Shown: positions 43,758 through 53,197 of the stretch, in pieces | Layout: each line of letters begins with the position of its first letter | Position numbering within the stretch: the stretch's first letter is position 1 | NCBI GenBank assembly: GCA_027532555.1 | Contig: JAPZTJ010000002.1 | Location: 62,001-126,000, forward strand | DNA: 64,000 nt | Direction of reading: 5' to 3' | Source: Aquidulcibacter sp. | Lineage (GTDB): Bacteria > Pseudomonadota > Alphaproteobacteria > Caulobacterales > Aquidulcibacteraceae | The notes under the pieces: model-generated | The model's input: the letters and a program-made list of their open reading frames with translations, nothing else | Database searches by the model: none | Told to the model about the DNA's origin: nothing | Program-made: the position numbers and the translations under genes

Positions 43758-44294
43758 TCAAGATGATCTCACAAATTCGTGGACTTTGCCTACAAATCTT
43801 GCAGCGCCGCGCGGCGATTTGAAGGCCCAAGCGTGGTCAATGACCTCGCCCTTCGAGTCGATCAACAAAGTAAGTGGGGTACCAGGAACCCCAATCGAGC
43901 GCGCAAGACGTTGCGTACGGTCATCAACAATAGGAATCGCAACTTCTTGAGGCCGACTTGCAGCCCAAGCCTGCAGACTTGGTCCATCCCTTGGTGCCAG
44001 ACCAATATGCACACTCAAAAGGTCAAAGCGTGGCTCAGCGCCCTGATGGGGCTTTAAAGCGCGGACAACTTCCTCCCAATGCGGCTCATCAATCCGGCAG
44101 GGCCCGCACCACAGTCCCCAGAGGCGCAACACAGCTGGGCGGCCCAAGGTGGCGAGGTTAAGGCCAGTCCCATCGATCAAGCTGGCGGCAACGGACGGGA
44201 GGCGTTGCCCGTGCAGAAAAGTCGCGGGGTCTTTTCGGCACCCTGAAAGGGCTAGAGTTCCGAAAGCTGAGACTGCAAAGGTGCGCCGATCCAT
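43758..44294 (-). CDS. TlpA-family thioredoxin-fold lipoprotein
   Basis: The 178-residue protein begins MDRRTFAVSAFGTLALSGC, with a twin-arginine-like RR and lipobox LSGC. The fold continues with WGLWCGPCRIDEPHW near residues 60-74 (CxxC redox pair) and VPGTPLTLLIDSKGEV near 135. It is a membrane-tethered periplasmic thiol reductase of the TlpA/ResA type, which reduce cytochrome c haem-binding cysteines or copper-site cysteines; which applies is not visible. Confidence 0.87.
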   Translation of the reverse strand: MDRRTFAVSAFGTLALSGCRKDPATFLHGQRLPSVAASLIDGTGLNLATLGRPAVLRLWGLWCGPCRIDEPHWEEVVRALKPHQGAEPRFDLLSVHIGLAPRDGPSLQAWAASRPQEVAIPIVDDRTQRLARSIGVPGTPLTLLIDSKGEVIDHAWAFKSPRGAARFVGKVHEFVRSS

Positions 44295-44350
44295 CCGTGA
44301 TAAAACCCTTGTCTGCTGGCAGGTCTAACAGACTTTATTTAAGCAGGCAT

Positions 44351-44383
44351 GAAAACGGCGGCACAGCCGAAACCGTGCCGCCG
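44351..44383 (-). terminator. Intrinsic terminator after the thiolase gene
   Basis: A perfect 9-bp GC-rich stem (44356-44364 with 44375-44383, ten-base loop) is followed on the minus strand by TTTTC. It lies about 30 bases past the thiolase stop codon. Confidence 0.8.
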
Positions 44384-44415
44384 CAATATCTTACCCGCCA
44401 AACTGGCGCGAAGTC

Positions 44416-45618
44416 TTAGTAGATTTCGAACAGGCCAGCAGCGCCCATGCCGCCACCGATACACATGGTGACAACACCCCACTTCACATTCTGACCAGCC
44501 GCCTTACGACGACGACCTTCCAATAGGATGTGACCGGTGCAGCGTGTGCCTGTCATGCCGAATGGGTGACCAATGGCGATAGAACCGCCATTAACATTAT
44601 ACTTCTCAGGGTCGATGCCCAAGCGGTCACGCGAATAGAGGCACTGGCTGGCGAAAGCTTCATTCAGTTCCCACAGGTCGATGTCGTCGACTTTCAAGCC
44701 ATGACGCTCCAACAAGCGAGGCACCGCGAATACTGGACCGATACCCATTTCGTCGGGCTCGCAACCTGCAACTGCAAAACCTGCAAAGCGGCCGAGCGCC
44801 TCAACGCCGCGGGATTGTGCAGCCTTAGCCTCCATCAGGACAACAGCAGCAGCACCATCGGACAATTGCGAGGCATTGCCAGCAGTGATGAACTTGTCTG
44901 GGCCGCGCACTGGCTTCAAGGAAGCCAAACCTTCCAAAGTTGTGTCTGCACGATTGCACTCGTCACGGTCGACGATCACGTCTTTGATCGTGGTCTCGCC
45001 GGTTGCCTTGTCCACGACTTTCATCTTGGTGGCCATCGGGACGATTTCATCGTTGTAGAGGCCGGCGGCTTGGGCAGCCGCGATGCGCTGTTGGCTGCGC
45101 AGAGCATATTCGTCTTGATACTCACGGCTGACATTGTAGCGCTCTGCCACGATGTCGGCGGTCTCAATCATAGGCATCCACAAGGCTGGCTTGATGTTGA
45201 GTAGATGCTCTTCTTGGTAGTGCGACAAATTCATCGAACCGCCCATTTGCACCAATGAGATCGATTCAACGCCACCGCCAATCGCGCAGTCACCGCCGCT
45301 TTGGGTGATATAGTTGGCGGCCATCGCAATAGTCTGCAGACCTGACGAGCAGAAGCGGTTCACGGTGGTGCCCGAGGTGGTCACAGGGCAGCCGGCCCAG
45401 ATGGCAGCGTTACGTGCGACGTTTGCGCCGGTTGCGCCTTCAGGTTGGCCAGCACCGATATAGACGTCCTCAACCAAGCCAGGCTCAATGCCAGCGCGTG
45501 CAATCGCGTGCTTAATGGCGTGACCGGTCATGGCAGCACCATGGGTCATGTTGAACCCGCCACGCAAAGACTTGGCAAGGCCCGTACGGGCGGTAGATAC
45601 GATTACGGCTTCACGCAT
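44416..45618 (-). CDS. Acetyl-CoA C-acyltransferase (thiolase)
   Basis: The 400-residue thiolase has the acyl-accepting cysteine in [17 protein letters not shown] near 84-100, [16 protein letters not shown] near 346-361 with the catalytic His, and the second cysteine in [18 protein letters not shown] at the end. This form is common as the beta-oxidation thiolase of alphaproteobacteria, cleaving 3-ketoacyl-CoA with CoA, though no other fad gene adjoins it. It stands as a single gene with its own terminator. Confidence 0.92.
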   Translation of the reverse strand: MREAVIVSTARTGLAKSLRGGFNMTHGAAMTGHAIKHAIARAGIEPGLVEDVYIGAGQPEGATGANVARNAAIWAGCPVTTSGTTVNRFCSSGLQTIAMAANYITQSGGDCAIGGGVESISLVQMGGSMNLSHYQEEHLLNIKPALWMPMIETADIVAERYNVSREYQDEYALRSQQRIAAAQAAGLYNDEIVPMATKMKVVDKATGETTIKDVIVDRDECNRADTTLEGLASLKPVRGPDKFITAGNASQLSDGAAAVVLMEAKAAQSRGVEALGRFAGFAVAGCEPDEMGIGPVFAVPRLLERHGLKVDDIDLWELNEAFASQCLYSRDRLGIDPEKYNVNGGSIAIGHPFGMTGTRCTGHILLEGRRRKAAGQNVKWGVVTMCIGGGMGAAGLFEIY

Positions 45619-45792
45619 AGTGGCGGCTCCCTTTACTTCCTGACACGCCGGTTCATCCGGCTTTCTAAAGGTCTCTTAGCGTCTGTGTCGGGGATGGAAA
45701 GCCCTAATTTCGCAGTGACGCTGGGGCAGGAAGCAGAAATTGAGATCAAATCATGTTCAGATCAGCGATAGTCATTATGGAGAGAGCCGTCT

Positions 45793-46914
45793 TTGCCCCT
45801 TCGCGATAAGCCCACTGCGCTCGAATTTTTTGCCGGAGGTGGCCTTGCAAGACTTGGACTGAGCGCACAGTTTGACGTTGCTTGGGCCAATGATTTCGAT
45901 GCAATGAAGTGCCGGGCTTGGCGCGAGAATTTCGGCGCACAGGGCTTGATTGAAGACGATGTGGCAAACATTCAGCTTGACCAGCTACCCCAGCGCGCAG
46001 CTTTGGCTTGGGCCAGTTTTCCTTGTCAGGACCTCTCGCTTGCCGGAGATCGCGCCGGCCTAAAGGGCGGGCGTTCTGGAACCTTATTTGCATTTATGGC
46101 GCGACTGGCCGAGTTGCGAGAACGAGGCGACCCTCCCGAACTGGTCGTGCTTGAAAACGTCAAAGGCCTGTTGAGTTCAAACAGCGGGCAAGATTTGGCA
46201 GCTATTTTCAGGGCCCTGCAGGGCTTAGGCTATGCGGCAGGTTGCCTCGAAATGGATGCGGCTTGGTTCCTACCTCAATCAAGGCCCCGTGTTTTCATGA
46301 TTGCCGTTCGCCAAAGCGTGGATATACCGTCCGCGTTCTTGTCCGGGCCTGACCGGCCCTGTGTCTTCCAAACACCGGCCATTTTAAAAGCCCAAGCCGC
46401 TGTGCCAGACGCAGTGAAATGGTTTGTGCCATCACCTTCCCGGCCATCAGCAAGTTTAGCCGATATTCTCGACCTAGCAGACACGAGTTGGTGGGGTCCA
46501 AACAAGCTTGCCACCTTCCATCAGCAATTAAACGACAAACACAAAAGACGCCTTGAGACGCTCTTGGCTACGCCCGGTCGTCACATCGGCACAATGTACC
46601 GTCGGATCCGGCGCGCGGGCGGAGAGAAGCAGCAGCGTGCCGAAATCCGCTTTGACGGAAAAGTCGGCTGTCTCCGGACACCGGCGGGAGGGTCCTCGCG
46701 TCAATTCTGGCTGGTGGTGGATGGCGGAACCCTAAAAGTTCGCCCGATCAATCCGCGCGAGGCCATGCGTCTGATGGGCGTACCTGATAGCTATCTTTTG
46801 CCTAAAGGCACTTTGGCAGGGCTAAAGATTGCAGGCGATGGTGTCGCCGTTCCCGTCGTTGCCTGGTTAAGCGAAAAACTTCTCGCGCCTTTATTGGCCT
46901 GTGCCCGCCCGTAA
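45793..46914 (+). CDS. DNA (cytosine-5-)-methyltransferase, apparently orphan
   Basis: The 373-residue enzyme has the ordered motifs of C5 methyltransferases: I ALEFFAGGGLARLGL (about 9-23), IV SFPCQDLSLAGDRAGLKGGRSG with the catalytic Cys near 78, VI LVVLENVKGLL near 117-127, VIII PQSRPRVFMIAV near 161-172, a short target-recognition region about 215-290, and IX/X LRTPAGGSSRQFW, LMGVPDSY and GDGVAVPVVAWLSE. It starts with TTG preceded by GGAG. No restriction endonuclease gene is adjacent, so it looks like a solitary methylase; its recognition site is unknown. Confidence 0.93.
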   Translation: MPLRDKPTALEFFAGGGLARLGLSAQFDVAWANDFDAMKCRAWRENFGAQGLIEDDVANIQLDQLPQRAALAWASFPCQDLSLAGDRAGLKGGRSGTLFAFMARLAELRERGDPPELVVLENVKGLLSSNSGQDLAAIFRALQGLGYAAGCLEMDAAWFLPQSRPRVFMIAVRQSVDIPSAFLSGPDRPCVFQTPAILKAQAAVPDAVKWFVPSPSRPSASLADILDLADTSWWGPNKLATFHQQLNDKHKRRLETLLATPGRHIGTMYRRIRRAGGEKQQRAEIRFDGKVGCLRTPAGGSSRQFWLVVDGGTLKVRPINPREAMRLMGVPDSYLLPKGTLAGLKIAGDGVAVPVVAWLSEKLLAPLLACARP

Positions 46915-46958
46915 GCATCTGCTTGCCTTTAAGTGAAGGCACGTCTTAGAAAGAGGCG

Positions 46959-47777
46959 ATGATCGACACTGTCCCCAACCAGAAATCCAGCCCGATTAAG
47001 CGCACACTTTCGATGATGCTGGCAGCCGGTGTGGCCTTGGCTATAGCCTATGGCGCAGGGGAAATTTCGCACCTTTCATCATTTTGGATCAGTGAAGCGG
47101 GTGCGCCTGATTTCTTCCGGGAGCCCATTAATTTGGCGCTAGCCTTAGCGGGGCTTCTGGTCTGGCAAAAGCTAAGCCGACTGCCCAATCAAACGCCACC
47201 CATATGGGGCTCACCTGCTATTGGGCTTGGTTGGGGCTGGTTAGTTGGATGTAGTTTGCCAGGCCTCGCGCTCCTAGGCCTAGTTATCGTGCAGGCTGGG
47301 GTTTTTGAAGGCCGCCCCTTTGTCCTTGCCGCCCTCATCATTCCCATACCTTTTATCCTGATCCACGCCATGGCTGAGCAAGTTGTGGTTCGCGGTATTG
47401 CCCAGCGCGCCGGACACGCGGCGATTGGCCCCTTAGCGGGCATTGGCCTTGCAGCCCTAACCTTCTGCGCTTTGCAGACGAGCCAAGGCTATAGCTCGGT
47501 CTGGCACATTGCCAATTCAGCGCTATTTGGAGCCGCCTTAGGATTTCTCGCGCTAGGTCGTGGCGGAATCTGGGCTGCAATCGCAGGCCATGCTGGCTGG
47601 ACCTGGCTTGAAACCAGCTGGATCGGGGACGCGGTCACCTTTCAAAAGGACGGTGGCTTCTGGGCAGGAGCCGGGCCGGATTCGTATGGCTCACCGGTCT
47701 TTACCTTGGTTTTGATCCTGTTTCTGGCCCTGATGGGCACAGGTCAGGCTTTGCAAGCAGCAAAAGAAAAGCAATAA
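46959..47777 (+). CDS. CPBP-family intramembrane metalloprotease-like protein
   Basis: A 272-residue membrane protein with about 6-8 hydrophobic segments. The CPBP/Abi motifs appear as EQVVVRGIAQRAG near 142-154, HIANSALFGAALGFLALG near 189-206 and AIAGHAGWTWLETSW near 213-227. The first motif reads EQ rather than EE. The family includes CAAX-prenyl-type proteases and bacteriocin self-immunity proteins; substrate unknown. It lies 44 bases after the methylase gene and 8 bases before the O-methyltransferase gene. Confidence 0.82.
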   Translation: MIDTVPNQKSSPIKRTLSMMLAAGVALAIAYGAGEISHLSSFWISEAGAPDFFREPINLALALAGLLVWQKLSRLPNQTPPIWGSPAIGLGWGWLVGCSLPGLALLGLVIVQAGVFEGRPFVLAALIIPIPFILIHAMAEQVVVRGIAQRAGHAAIGPLAGIGLAALTFCALQTSQGYSSVWHIANSALFGAALGFLALGRGGIWAAIAGHAGWTWLETSWIGDAVTFQKDGGFWAGAGPDSYGSPVFTLVLILFLALMGTGQALQAAKEKQ

Positions 47778-47785
47778 GAGCAATC

Positions 47786-48457
47786 ATGTCCACATCATTT
47801 AACTTAAGCCCCCCGATCATTGAGTATCTGTCTGAGGTCAACCAATCAGAGCACCCAGCCTTAACTGCTTGTCGGGTTGAGACGGCGAGTCACCCAAAGG
47901 CAATGATGCAAATCAGCGCCGAACAGGGCGCGTTCATGAGTTTTCTGATCCGTCAGTTGGATGTGCGCCTGGCCGTCGAAGTGGGAGTCTTTACTGGCTA
48001 TTCGGCTTTGGTGACCGCACTTGCGTTGCGGCAAAATGCAGGGCCTGGCGGAAAGCTCTTTGCGTTCGACATCTCTGAAGAATTTACCGATTTGGCCAAA
48101 ACCTATTGGCAGCAAGCAGATGTCGAAAGCACAATCGACTTGCGTATCGCGCCGGCTGGCGACAGCCTCAGCGCCTTGGCAAACGAAGGCTATGCAGGCC
48201 GGATCGACTTCATGTTTGTCGACGCGGATAAGCCAAGCTACCAAGACTATTACGAAAAGGGCCTGACACTTCTGCGCACGGGCGGCGTCATGCTGTTTGA
48301 CAATATGTTGTGGAGCGGCTCGGTGGCGGATCCAAACGATCAAAGCATCGAGACTGTTGCCCTGCGGGACCTTGCTATGCACGCCAAAGCCGATCCCCGT
48401 GTGCGCGCTGTCATGGTTGCTATTGGCGACGGCCTGATGCTGGTGACCAAAATCTAA
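47786..48457 (+). CDS. Class I SAM-dependent O-methyltransferase (caffeoyl-CoA/catechol type)
   Basis: The 223-residue protein shows LAVEVGVFTGYSALVTAL (motif I, near 65-82), LFAFDISEEFTDLAKTYW near 92, IDFMFVDADKPSYQDYYEKG near 140-159 (metal-binding Asp residues) and GGVMLFDNMLWSGSV near 165-179. This fits the metal-dependent caffeoyl-CoA O-methyltransferase-like family, which methylates catechol-type hydroxyls. It is 8 bases after the CPBP gene. Substrate unknown. Confidence 0.9.
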   Translation: MSTSFNLSPPIIEYLSEVNQSEHPALTACRVETASHPKAMMQISAEQGAFMSFLIRQLDVRLAVEVGVFTGYSALVTALALRQNAGPGGKLFAFDISEEFTDLAKTYWQQADVESTIDLRIAPAGDSLSALANEGYAGRIDFMFVDADKPSYQDYYEKGLTLLRTGGVMLFDNMLWSGSVADPNDQSIETVALRDLAMHAKADPRVRAVMVAIGDGLMLVTKI

Positions 48458-48511
48458 AGGCTTGATGGGTGCAACACCCGCTTGACCTGATGCTCAAACG
48501 CCGCCGCGGCT

Positions 48512-49408
48512 CTATCGGGCAACCCACAAATTGCCTTGGCGCACCAAAACTTTGTCTGACAAGCTGCCGGTGTTCTCGACACCACTGGCGGCAATCTTTG
48601 CGAGACGGGTCATGTCACGGGCGCGATCTGCCCGACCGACAACCAATGTGTCGCGTGTGGGCACGGCAACCGCCAACGGCCCCCCTAATTGCTCTTCGAG
48701 TTTAGTCCAGACTTGGTCGAGGGCCAAAAGGCTAGTCCCATAGGGCTGATCTGGATCGGCTTCTAACAAGCCGTCATTGACGGACCATTTGATGCCGGTC
48801 AATTCTTTCAACGTATTTGCTCGGGCCCGATCAAACGCTTGGGTGGCACCCAATTGCAAATCGTTCAGTCGGCCAATTGGCATGAGGGCAATGGTCGTTG
48901 GTGTATCGCCAACAAGGACTTCTTCAAGCCCTTCCGCAAACGGGCGGCGGACTACAGCATTTCGCTGCCCTAAGGCAGCCGTTTGGACTTCAAAGGTGTT
49001 GATGGCTTGGGTGGTGCGGATCACCACACGCAACCGCTCGAGCTTGAACGGATCCTGCTGATCGAGGAGGTTGCGCACATTGGTTTCAAAGCGACTATAT
49101 TCAGCCTCAGGATTGGCATCTGGTAGATTGACACGCGCCTGAAGCGTGTCGAGGCGGACGCTGACTTCAGAATGGGTAACAACCCGCAAACTATTGACCA
49201 AACCATCCATGCGCTCCACCCCGCGCACGCCCGGAAGGGCAGACAAGCGGCGTGCCATTTCCTCGCTGACTTCTTCCATCGATATCCGCTCAACTAGGGA
49301 TACTGCAGACCCGGTGGGGGCTAGGTCAGAGACAGATTGGGCAAGCGCTGGGCCTGCGACGGCAAAGAAGGCCCAAGCGCAGGCGGACAGCAGGGATTGA
49401 GAGTTCAT
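48512..49408 (-). CDS. Exported DUF1444-like protein of unknown function
   Basis: The 298-residue protein has a signal peptide (cleavage near ALA-QS, residue 24). The mature protein is of mixed alpha/beta type with RLRVVIRTTQAINTFEVQTA, ALMPIGRLNDLQLGATQAFDRA and VPTRDTLVVGRADRARDM. Its layout resembles DUF1444 (YtpQ-like) proteins, a tentative match from the paired-domain pattern. It lies 18 bases downstream of astD on the same strand and could be co-transcribed with the arginine succinyltransferase genes. Confidence 0.65.
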   Translation of the reverse strand: MNSQSLLSACAWAFFAVAGPALAQSVSDLAPTGSAVSLVERISMEEVSEEMARRLSALPGVRGVERMDGLVNSLRVVTHSEVSVRLDTLQARVNLPDANPEAEYSRFETNVRNLLDQQDPFKLERLRVVIRTTQAINTFEVQTAALGQRNAVVRRPFAEGLEEVLVGDTPTTIALMPIGRLNDLQLGATQAFDRARANTLKELTGIKWSVNDGLLEADPDQPYGTSLLALDQVWTKLEEQLGGPLAVAVPTRDTLVVGRADRARDMTRLAKIAASGVENTGSLSDKVLVRQGNLWVAR

Positions 49409-49426
49409 GATTCTTGTCCGTTTCAG

Positions 49427-50911
49427 TTAAAGGCCGGGTGCGCTCAAGCGCTCCGCCCGATCTGCTTCCTGCTTAGCGACCGGGAATGCGCAATAGTCAG
49501 CGGCGTAATAAGCACTCGGCCGGCCATCGCCTGAAAGACCAGGCCCGCCAAATGGCAAAGCGGAAGACGCGCCAGTTGTAGGTCGGTTCCAATTGATTAG
49601 GCCCGCGCGCAAATTGAGCGTTGCTTCCTCCCACAAGGCTGGGTCATCACTCACCAGACCGGAGGAGAGACCAAAGCGCGTGGCATTAGCCCGCTGGATG
49701 GCCTGCTCAAACGTCTTAACCCGGAATACTTGGGCAAACGGCGCGAACAATTCCTCATCCTCAGCTTCTTGCGCGTGTGTCATGTCAATCATGCCTGGGC
49801 GCACAAAGGCGCGCCCTTCGATGCCAATTCGGGCCTTAACGATGGATTTGCCACCTAACGCTTGCAACTCTGCTTCGAAATGGCCGACCTGTGTGGCTTG
49901 GCCGGCGTGGATGACGGGGCCCATAAAGGGGGCTGTCTCAGCATTCCAAGGTGCCAAGACCATACGCTCGATACGGGCCTGCGTTGCCTCGAGAACCTGA
50001 TCACCAAAACGGCCTTCTGGTAGGATCAAACGCCGCGCACAGGAACAGCGCTGGCCGCTGGTGATGAATGCAGAATGCACGACCAAATCTGCGGCAGCCT
50101 CAATATCTGCCGGGTCCCAGATAATCAGCGGATTATTGCCGCCCATTTCAAGAGCCAGGATGACCTCCGGGCGGCCACCAAACATACGATGGATCGCCGT
50201 GCCAGTGGTGGCGGAGCCTGTAAACAACACGCCATCAATACCTTGTGCAGCGAGAAGCGCTGCCCCTGTATCGCGCGCGCCCATCACCACATTCAAGACG
50301 CCTGCGGGCAGGCCTGCTTCTTCGAAGGCTTCGACCATCAGAACGGCAACAGAAGGGGCCAATTCTGAAGGCTTAAACACCACCGTGTTGCCAGCCAAAA
50401 GTGCTGGAACAATATGACCATTGGGCAAATGGCCCGGGAAGTTAAACGGGCCGAGCACAGCCATGACGCCCCAAGGGCGATGGTCCAACGCTGTGCGACC
50501 AAAGGCGGCTGCTTCGCTTTTAACGCCAGTCCGTTCTTCGTAGGCCCGCACCGAAATCGCGATCTTGCCAACCATCGCGCCAACTTCAGCGGTCGACTCC
50601 CACAGTGCCTTGCCCATGTCGCGGGAAATTGCCTCAGCAATGGACGGCCCTCTGGCTTGGAGCGCTCGGCTATAGGCTTCAAGGATCGCAACGCGCTCAC
50701 CGCGCGACGTCTTTGCCCACGCAGGGAATGCCGCGCGCGCGGCAGCGACGGCTTGCTCAACTTGGGTGGCTGTCGCCGCATGGGCAGCAAACACGACCTC
50801 CTCGCTGGCTGGATCGATCGAAGTGAAATGAGGGCCAAGCCCGGCCTGCCAAGACCCGTTGAGATATAGGCCCCCGTGTGGCTGGCGATCGTGTGAGTGG
50901 TTAGACATCAA
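49427..50911 (-). CDS. astD: N-succinylglutamate 5-semialdehyde dehydrogenase AstD
   Basis: AstD oxidises succinylglutamate semialdehyde in the arginine succinyltransferase pathway. The 494-residue aldehyde dehydrogenase has GPFNFPGHLPNGHIVPALLAGN near 159, a catalytic-Glu block LEMGGNNPLIIWD near 255 and the nucleophile Cys in TSGQRCSCARRLIL near 284-297. Sequence near the N-terminus (LYLNGSWQAGLGPHFTSIDPA) is typical of AstD. It overlaps astA by 11 bases. MM at the start allows 50911 or 50908. Confidence 0.93.
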   Translation of the reverse strand: MMSNHSHDRQPHGGLYLNGSWQAGLGPHFTSIDPASEEVVFAAHAATATQVEQAVAAARAAFPAWAKTSRGERVAILEAYSRALQARGPSIAEAISRDMGKALWESTAEVGAMVGKIAISVRAYEERTGVKSEAAAFGRTALDHRPWGVMAVLGPFNFPGHLPNGHIVPALLAGNTVVFKPSELAPSVAVLMVEAFEEAGLPAGVLNVVMGARDTGAALLAAQGIDGVLFTGSATTGTAIHRMFGGRPEVILALEMGGNNPLIIWDPADIEAAADLVVHSAFITSGQRCSCARRLILPEGRFGDQVLEATQARIERMVLAPWNAETAPFMGPVIHAGQATQVGHFEAELQALGGKSIVKARIGIEGRAFVRPGMIDMTHAQEAEDEELFAPFAQVFRVKTFEQAIQRANATRFGLSSGLVSDDPALWEEATLNLRAGLINWNRPTTGASSALPFGGPGLSGDGRPSAYYAADYCAFPVAKQEADRAERLSAPGL

Positions 50912-51923
50912 AACTCCGCACGCGGCCGATCTGGCCGTCTTCCATTTCTAAAGCATCCAATACCTGGGGGGCCACGATGACCGCATCAGGTGTGATCCGG
51001 GCCTGCACTAAGGTGCAGCGAAATCCTTCAACCCGGCCGTTCGACAACATCGCGCGATCTTCCCCGTGGGCGTCACCGGCCAGGAATGGTAAAGCGCGGG
51101 AGTCTCGGACTGTGCGTGTATCTTCGATCCGTGTGGCCAAAAGTGGGCCACCGTCAAAGATATCAATCACCCCTTCAAAGCGCAGACCTTCGCGCTCTAA
51201 CAGACGCCGGGCTGGGGCTCCATCGGGATGGGTTTCGCCAATCGCGCCGCGCGCACTATCAGGCAGAAGATCGACATAAATCGCGTGTTTGGGCGATAGG
51301 TCGATGATGAATTGATTGTCGCTGGTCGCCGATAACTTATCGGCCTCATCAAAGTCCATTCGGTAGAAGGGACGTCCCACGACTTCCCAGAAGGGGGAGC
51401 GTCCATCCAAATGCACCACCCCGCGCAGCTCGCTCACCACAGTGCCATGAAAGCGGGTCGGTGAACCTGCCATCAACATAAAGCGCGACAAGCTCAACAA
51501 TTTACCTGCGCCATCACCGCGGCGCTCTGGCTCGAGAAACAAGGTGCCGACTTCTGTGCAGCCCGTATAATCATTGACCATAGTCAGGGCTCGCATCTCA
51601 AAGCGGCGGCTGGCAGCTTTAGAGGCTTGGCCATAGGTGACGATGCGATAATTGAAGAAAGGCACATCGCGGCCAATATTGGTCTTCACGGCCGCACAGC
51701 CAAAGGGTCGCCCGCCCTTGGCGCTCTCAATCATCAACAGATAAATCCCACCATCGCCATCGGCTTTGGGAGCCTCTGAGGAAAAGGTGGCCAAGCTTTT
51801 TTCCAGCCGCTTTGCTAGGAGCGCTTCGTCCTCAGGTAGGCTGGTAAAGCCCGGGCCCGAGCGCCGGGCAAAGCCCATGAAAGCATCAAAATCATCTAGC
51901 CGCGCTGGGCGTACTACGAGCAT
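50901..51923 (-). CDS. astA: Arginine N-succinyltransferase AstA
   Basis: AstA transfers succinate from succinyl-CoA to arginine, opening the AST catabolic route. The 340-residue protein carries the GNAT-like N-terminal region (MLVVRPARLDDFDAFMGFARRSG) and the family blocks TEVGTLFLEPERRGDGAGKLLSLSRFMLMA near 125-154 and the FEGVIDIFDGGPLLATRIEDTRT segment near 245. It overlaps both the upstream M20 gene (10 bases) and downstream astD (11 bases). Confidence 0.93.
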   Translation of the reverse strand: MLVVRPARLDDFDAFMGFARRSGPGFTSLPEDEALLAKRLEKSLATFSSEAPKADGDGGIYLLMIESAKGGRPFGCAAVKTNIGRDVPFFNYRIVTYGQASKAASRRFEMRALTMVNDYTGCTEVGTLFLEPERRGDGAGKLLSLSRFMLMAGSPTRFHGTVVSELRGVVHLDGRSPFWEVVGRPFYRMDFDEADKLSATSDNQFIIDLSPKHAIYVDLLPDSARGAIGETHPDGAPARRLLEREGLRFEGVIDIFDGGPLLATRIEDTRTVRDSRALPFLAGDAHGEDRAMLSNGRVEGFRCTLVQARITPDAVIVAPQVLDALEMEDGQIGRVRSFDV

Positions 51924-53197
51924 GGATTTGTTCCCAATTCCTGTGCCAGCAAGCGACGGGGGGCTTTGGCATCCAATTGACCTGTCGCATAACCCACCAA
52001 AATCGCCAAAGACAGCCTGACGCGCTCTGGAAAGCTGTCAAGAATGGCAAATTCCTGATCGGAATGGATCAAACCTCCGCGTGGACCGAGCGTATCGACA
52101 TTGGCGCAGCCAGAGGCGGCGAGATTATTGCCTTCACAAACCCCACCAGTATCTTTGTAGACAATCTCTAGCCCAACCGCCTTTCCCGCTGCTGCTACTT
52201 GGGCGAATACCAGCTCTTGTGCGGGCGTTCTGGGCTTGGGGGGGCGACTAAAGCCGCCGTGAAGATGGGCGTGAATGCCACCGCCCGAGAGATATTGACC
52301 GATAAGGGCTTCCACTTCGCTTTGCGCCCAAGTCGCTGCCGCAGCATCTGGCACACGGACATTGAAGCGGACAACGGCGAGATCTGGCACCACATTATTC
52401 GGCCCGCCGCCATCAACCCGGCCCGTGTTGAACGTCACGCCGGAGGCTTTGCCGTTAAGCGCCTCTAAGCCTGCAACAAAGCGGGCTGCCGCAGCGATGG
52501 CCGAGCGCCCCTCATGATGGGCACGCCCGACATGAGCGGCTTTACCGTGGATCGTCAGCGAAAAGTTGCCCGAGCCCTTTCGTGCGCCCGACATGGAGCC
52601 GTCCGCGAGCGCTGGCTCATAAGTCAAGCCGACGTCGCTGCGCGCGCCAATCTCATGCAACAAAGCGGCAGAGCCGGGTGAGCCGATCTCTTCATCGGGG
52701 CTGAGCAGGACTTCATAGCCAATCTGAGAAGCACAAGGCAATTTTTCAAACGCCTTCAACGCCTCCAGCATCACCCAAAGGCCACCTTTCATATCGGCAA
52801 CACCGGGCCCGTTCACAACACCGGGCTCTATCTCCCTTACGGTCTGAAAACTCGATTGCGCGGGAAAGACGGTGTCATAATGGCCGGTCAAGACCAGCTT
52901 GATCGGGGCCTCCGGCCTCACAACCACGTGCAAAGAATCGCTCAAGGCTTGCTCTGCCTCTTGGCCCTGAGCATTGACGATCGCCTCTGGCTGCAAAGCG
53001 CGCCGCGAACAGGTGCCGGGCAGGACTTTGAAGGCCGCTTCCAACTTGAATAAAAAAGTCTGCAAGCCCTCGAGATTGCGGGAGCCGGTATTGATACTGC
53101 ACCAATCCTCAAGTCTGGACCTCCAGATCGAGCGATCGGTTTCAACGGCATCCAGCGCTTGCTGAGTTTCGCGATCAAAAATCAGATTCGCGATCAT
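51914..53197 (-). CDS. M20-family peptidase/deacylase linked to the AST cluster
   Basis: The 427-residue M20 metallohydrolase has LTGHYDTVFP near 110 (metal His and Asp), GPGVADMKGGLWVMLEALKAF near 138-158, SPDEEIGSPGS with the catalytic Glu pair near 175, and GGLIHSDQEFAILDSFPERV near 383 with the last metal His. It resembles carboxypeptidase G2/ArgE-type enzymes, which cleave amide-linked acyl groups. It is first in the run M20-astA-astD with overlaps, so it may remove succinate from succinylglutamate in place of AstE; this is inference. Confidence 0.85.
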   Translation of the reverse strand: MIANLIFDRETQQALDAVETDRSIWRSRLEDWCSINTGSRNLEGLQTFLFKLEAAFKVLPGTCSRRALQPEAIVNAQGQEAEQALSDSLHVVVRPEAPIKLVLTGHYDTVFPAQSSFQTVREIEPGVVNGPGVADMKGGLWVMLEALKAFEKLPCASQIGYEVLLSPDEEIGSPGSAALLHEIGARSDVGLTYEPALADGSMSGARKGSGNFSLTIHGKAAHVGRAHHEGRSAIAAAARFVAGLEALNGKASGVTFNTGRVDGGGPNNVVPDLAVVRFNVRVPDAAAATWAQSEVEALIGQYLSGGGIHAHLHGGFSRPPKPRTPAQELVFAQVAAAGKAVGLEIVYKDTGGVCEGNNLAASGCANVDTLGPRGGLIHSDQEFAILDSFPERVRLSLAILVGYATGQLDAKAPRRLLAQELGTNPCS

